Part shown: piece by piece, positions 62,311 to 64,000 of the stretch
How positions within the stretch are numbered: position 1 is the first letter of the stretch
Layout of the letters: each line of letters starts with the position of its first letter
From: Lytechinus pictus
Lineage: Eukaryota > Echinodermata > Echinoidea > Temnopleuroida > Toxopneustidae
NCBI RefSeq assembly: GCF_037042905.1
Contig: NC_087262.1
Span: 25,148,501 to 25,212,500 of the forward strand
Reading direction: 5' to 3'
DNA: 64,000 bases
Program-made: the position numbers and the translations under genes
The notes under the pieces: model-generated
Database searches by the model: none
What the model was told of the DNA's origin: nothing
Seen by the model: only the letters and a program-made list of their open reading frames with translations

Positions 62311-64000
62311 AAGTAATAATACAAACGAGAGAAATAAACATCTCATGAGGAAGGGAAGCACTGATGAATTGATGCGGAGGACAACATGGTGAATTCAATA
62401 TGATTCCATAATTCCACTGGCAAAGAATGAAAGCGATTTAAAAAAAAAATTACTAAATGGCGCAGAAATAGGTAGAGGTGAAATGAAGAAGTGGATGAAT
62501 TGAATTCTATTTCGCTTTGGAGTTGATAAAAAGCTGTAGACATGAGGAGATGATAATACAAAGAGATAGTATGGTGGCGCTAAAATGTTTACACTTTAAG
62601 ATAAAATCAATGACACCTTCTGAAGACACGTGATACGTCTGAAAGCGGAGAGCGCCGAGTGAGTGACAACGTAAACCGAATACACATAGACGACTGTTTC
62701 GCGGCGCCTCAGTCAGTAAGCCAGGCGATTTTGTCTTAAATCTGGAAGTTTAAGCTTCATTTTCCTCGCATCATTTTGTAGTCTATAAAACGACAATACA
62801 ACATTTGAACAAATACTTCGCTTGGCATTTATACTGCATAATTCATTGTCGTCTTATCTTTTCTTAGATAAGATTTCAAAATCGGGTCGCAGACCAATCT
62901 TAAGGCGTACGGTGGACTTAGAGTACATTCTAGAATCCAAACTGCTTATATCGACTTTAAGTGAGTCATTTTAGTGTCAATCTTACCACATTTACCGCAT
63001 CACCATTATGCAAATGGACACTCTAAATTAATGACTTGGATATAAAAAGAATCCAGATCGACTGGAGTTAAGGAGCAATCGAACCCCGAATTAAATTTGA
63101 ATCCCAACAATTTACTTTTAAACCTTAAAAGAAAATGAATTTCAATTCTATGAAAATTAAAGATAGATCTTTAGGATTCAAATAAAATTACAGGCATGTC
63201 GATCATTATAAACATGAAATTTATTGATTTCGATTATTAGAAATTAATTGAAATCCTATATAATTTCATGAATAATAACTCTTTTACATTTTTTGTTTAA
63301 CTTTGGTATCGCTACCGGTACGTCTCGAATCTGGTCACGAAAGAAATGTCAGACCTGAAAAGGTCAGAAAACGTCGCAATTCCAAAAATGATGTGGCGGT
63401 GGCTCTATTTGGATTAAAAGCTAAGATCATACACAATCAAATACAAGGAGATTATTAAATAAGCTGACTTAATCCTTCAAAATCAAACATAGATTTCCTT
63501 TTACAAAACGATCACTGATTCCTTGATAGGATCAATAAAAAAAAATGTGATAGGTAGCATGCCATAAAATAATTACTATGGTACAGACACCCTCCTACAG
63601 GCTAATAATATGGCTTTCGTCATATTCCAATAAATGCTAAAAATCCAGGAAGTTTTCAGGTTTGCTTGGTTTGAAAATCAATTTCTTAGAACGACGCCAG
63701 TCGAAGACATCCGATTCGAGTTATTGACCAGAGCTGGCCCTCACATTTCAATACAAACACGAGGGAATTATTTATTTCTCGTCAAGCAGATTTTAAGAAG
63801 AAAAAAGCTAGGAATGTAGGTTACCTCAAAAGGTGTACGTGTTTTGCTCATAGCAAGTACTCTTGAGATTAAAGTTATTTTATTTAAATTCTAAAATTTT
63901 GTTATGCTTCACATTTTGTATAGGTTATATATTTATAGAGGATGAATTTTATCGGAAAATTACTTTCTTGTCGTTCTTGAGAATATGTGCTTTCCTTCAT
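62311..64000. other. Intergenic, nothing recognised
   Basis: AT-rich. CCAATCTTAAGGCGTACGG at 62898-62916 resembles one end of the 5.4-kb foldback element. No gene is supported to the window end. Confidence 0.45.

Overview
The window reads as intergenic-rich nuclear DNA of a marine invertebrate, most likely an echinoderm (sea-urchin-like); that assignment is inference. The support is AT-rich sequence, spliced genes, very dense short inverted-repeat transposons, microsatellites, oligo-G runs, and arrays carrying a core like CTCGCGCTTCGCGCTCGCAT. I see nothing prokaryotic: no operons, no closely packed ORFs.

Only two convincing protein-coding genes are present. Both are two-exon rhodopsin-like (class A) neuropeptide-type G-protein-coupled receptors. 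One is on the + strand (30295-31894, 393 aa). The other is on the - strand (53811-51455, 404 aa). They face each other tail to tail across about 20 kb. They are clear paralogues: the same phase-0 intron sits at the same codon (...ESKTK|LVKMF...), and TM1-TM3, the ICL3 RRTPGE segment and TM6-TM7 are closely shared. They resemble the invertebrate kinin / luqin-RYamide / tachykinin neighbourhood of peptide receptors, but the ligand cannot be read from sequence.

The rest is mainly mobile-element debris. (1) hAT-like miniature elements begin CA(G/T)(G/T/A)GGCGG and have 8-bp target duplications (1241-1380, 3546-3750, 6789-7034, 14370-15270, 55665-57575), with nested examples at 14-16 kb and 55.7-57.6 kb. 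(2) Long foldback elements are flanked by TTAA or TTAA-like sites (7.5, 24.1, 28.1, 36.3 kb). (3) Two 820-bp mariner-like palindromes have TA flanks (34.4 and 45.0 kb). (4) Several 100-300-bp foldback families occur in multiple copies. (5) A decayed L2/CR1-like LINE 3' end lies at 37.4-38.26 kb. At least four element-in-element insertions can be dated relative to each other.

By region: 0-6.7 kb has small repeats, a tRNA-like remnant and MITEs. 6.7-17.7 kb is MITE-rich. 17.7-23.9 kb is nearly featureless apart from one MITE. 23.9-29 kb holds nested MITEs. 30-32.2 kb is receptor gene 1. 32.2-32.9 kb is a trinucleotide array. 33-38.3 kb holds MITEs and the LINE. 39.1-40.5 kb is a tandem duplication with a candidate short coding start in each copy. 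40.7-43.7 kb holds microsatellites and a minisatellite. 44-51 kb holds MITEs. 51.4-53.9 kb is receptor gene 2. 55.6-57.6 kb is the large nested element. 60.2-61.4 kb holds ATTCGG-rich foldbacks.
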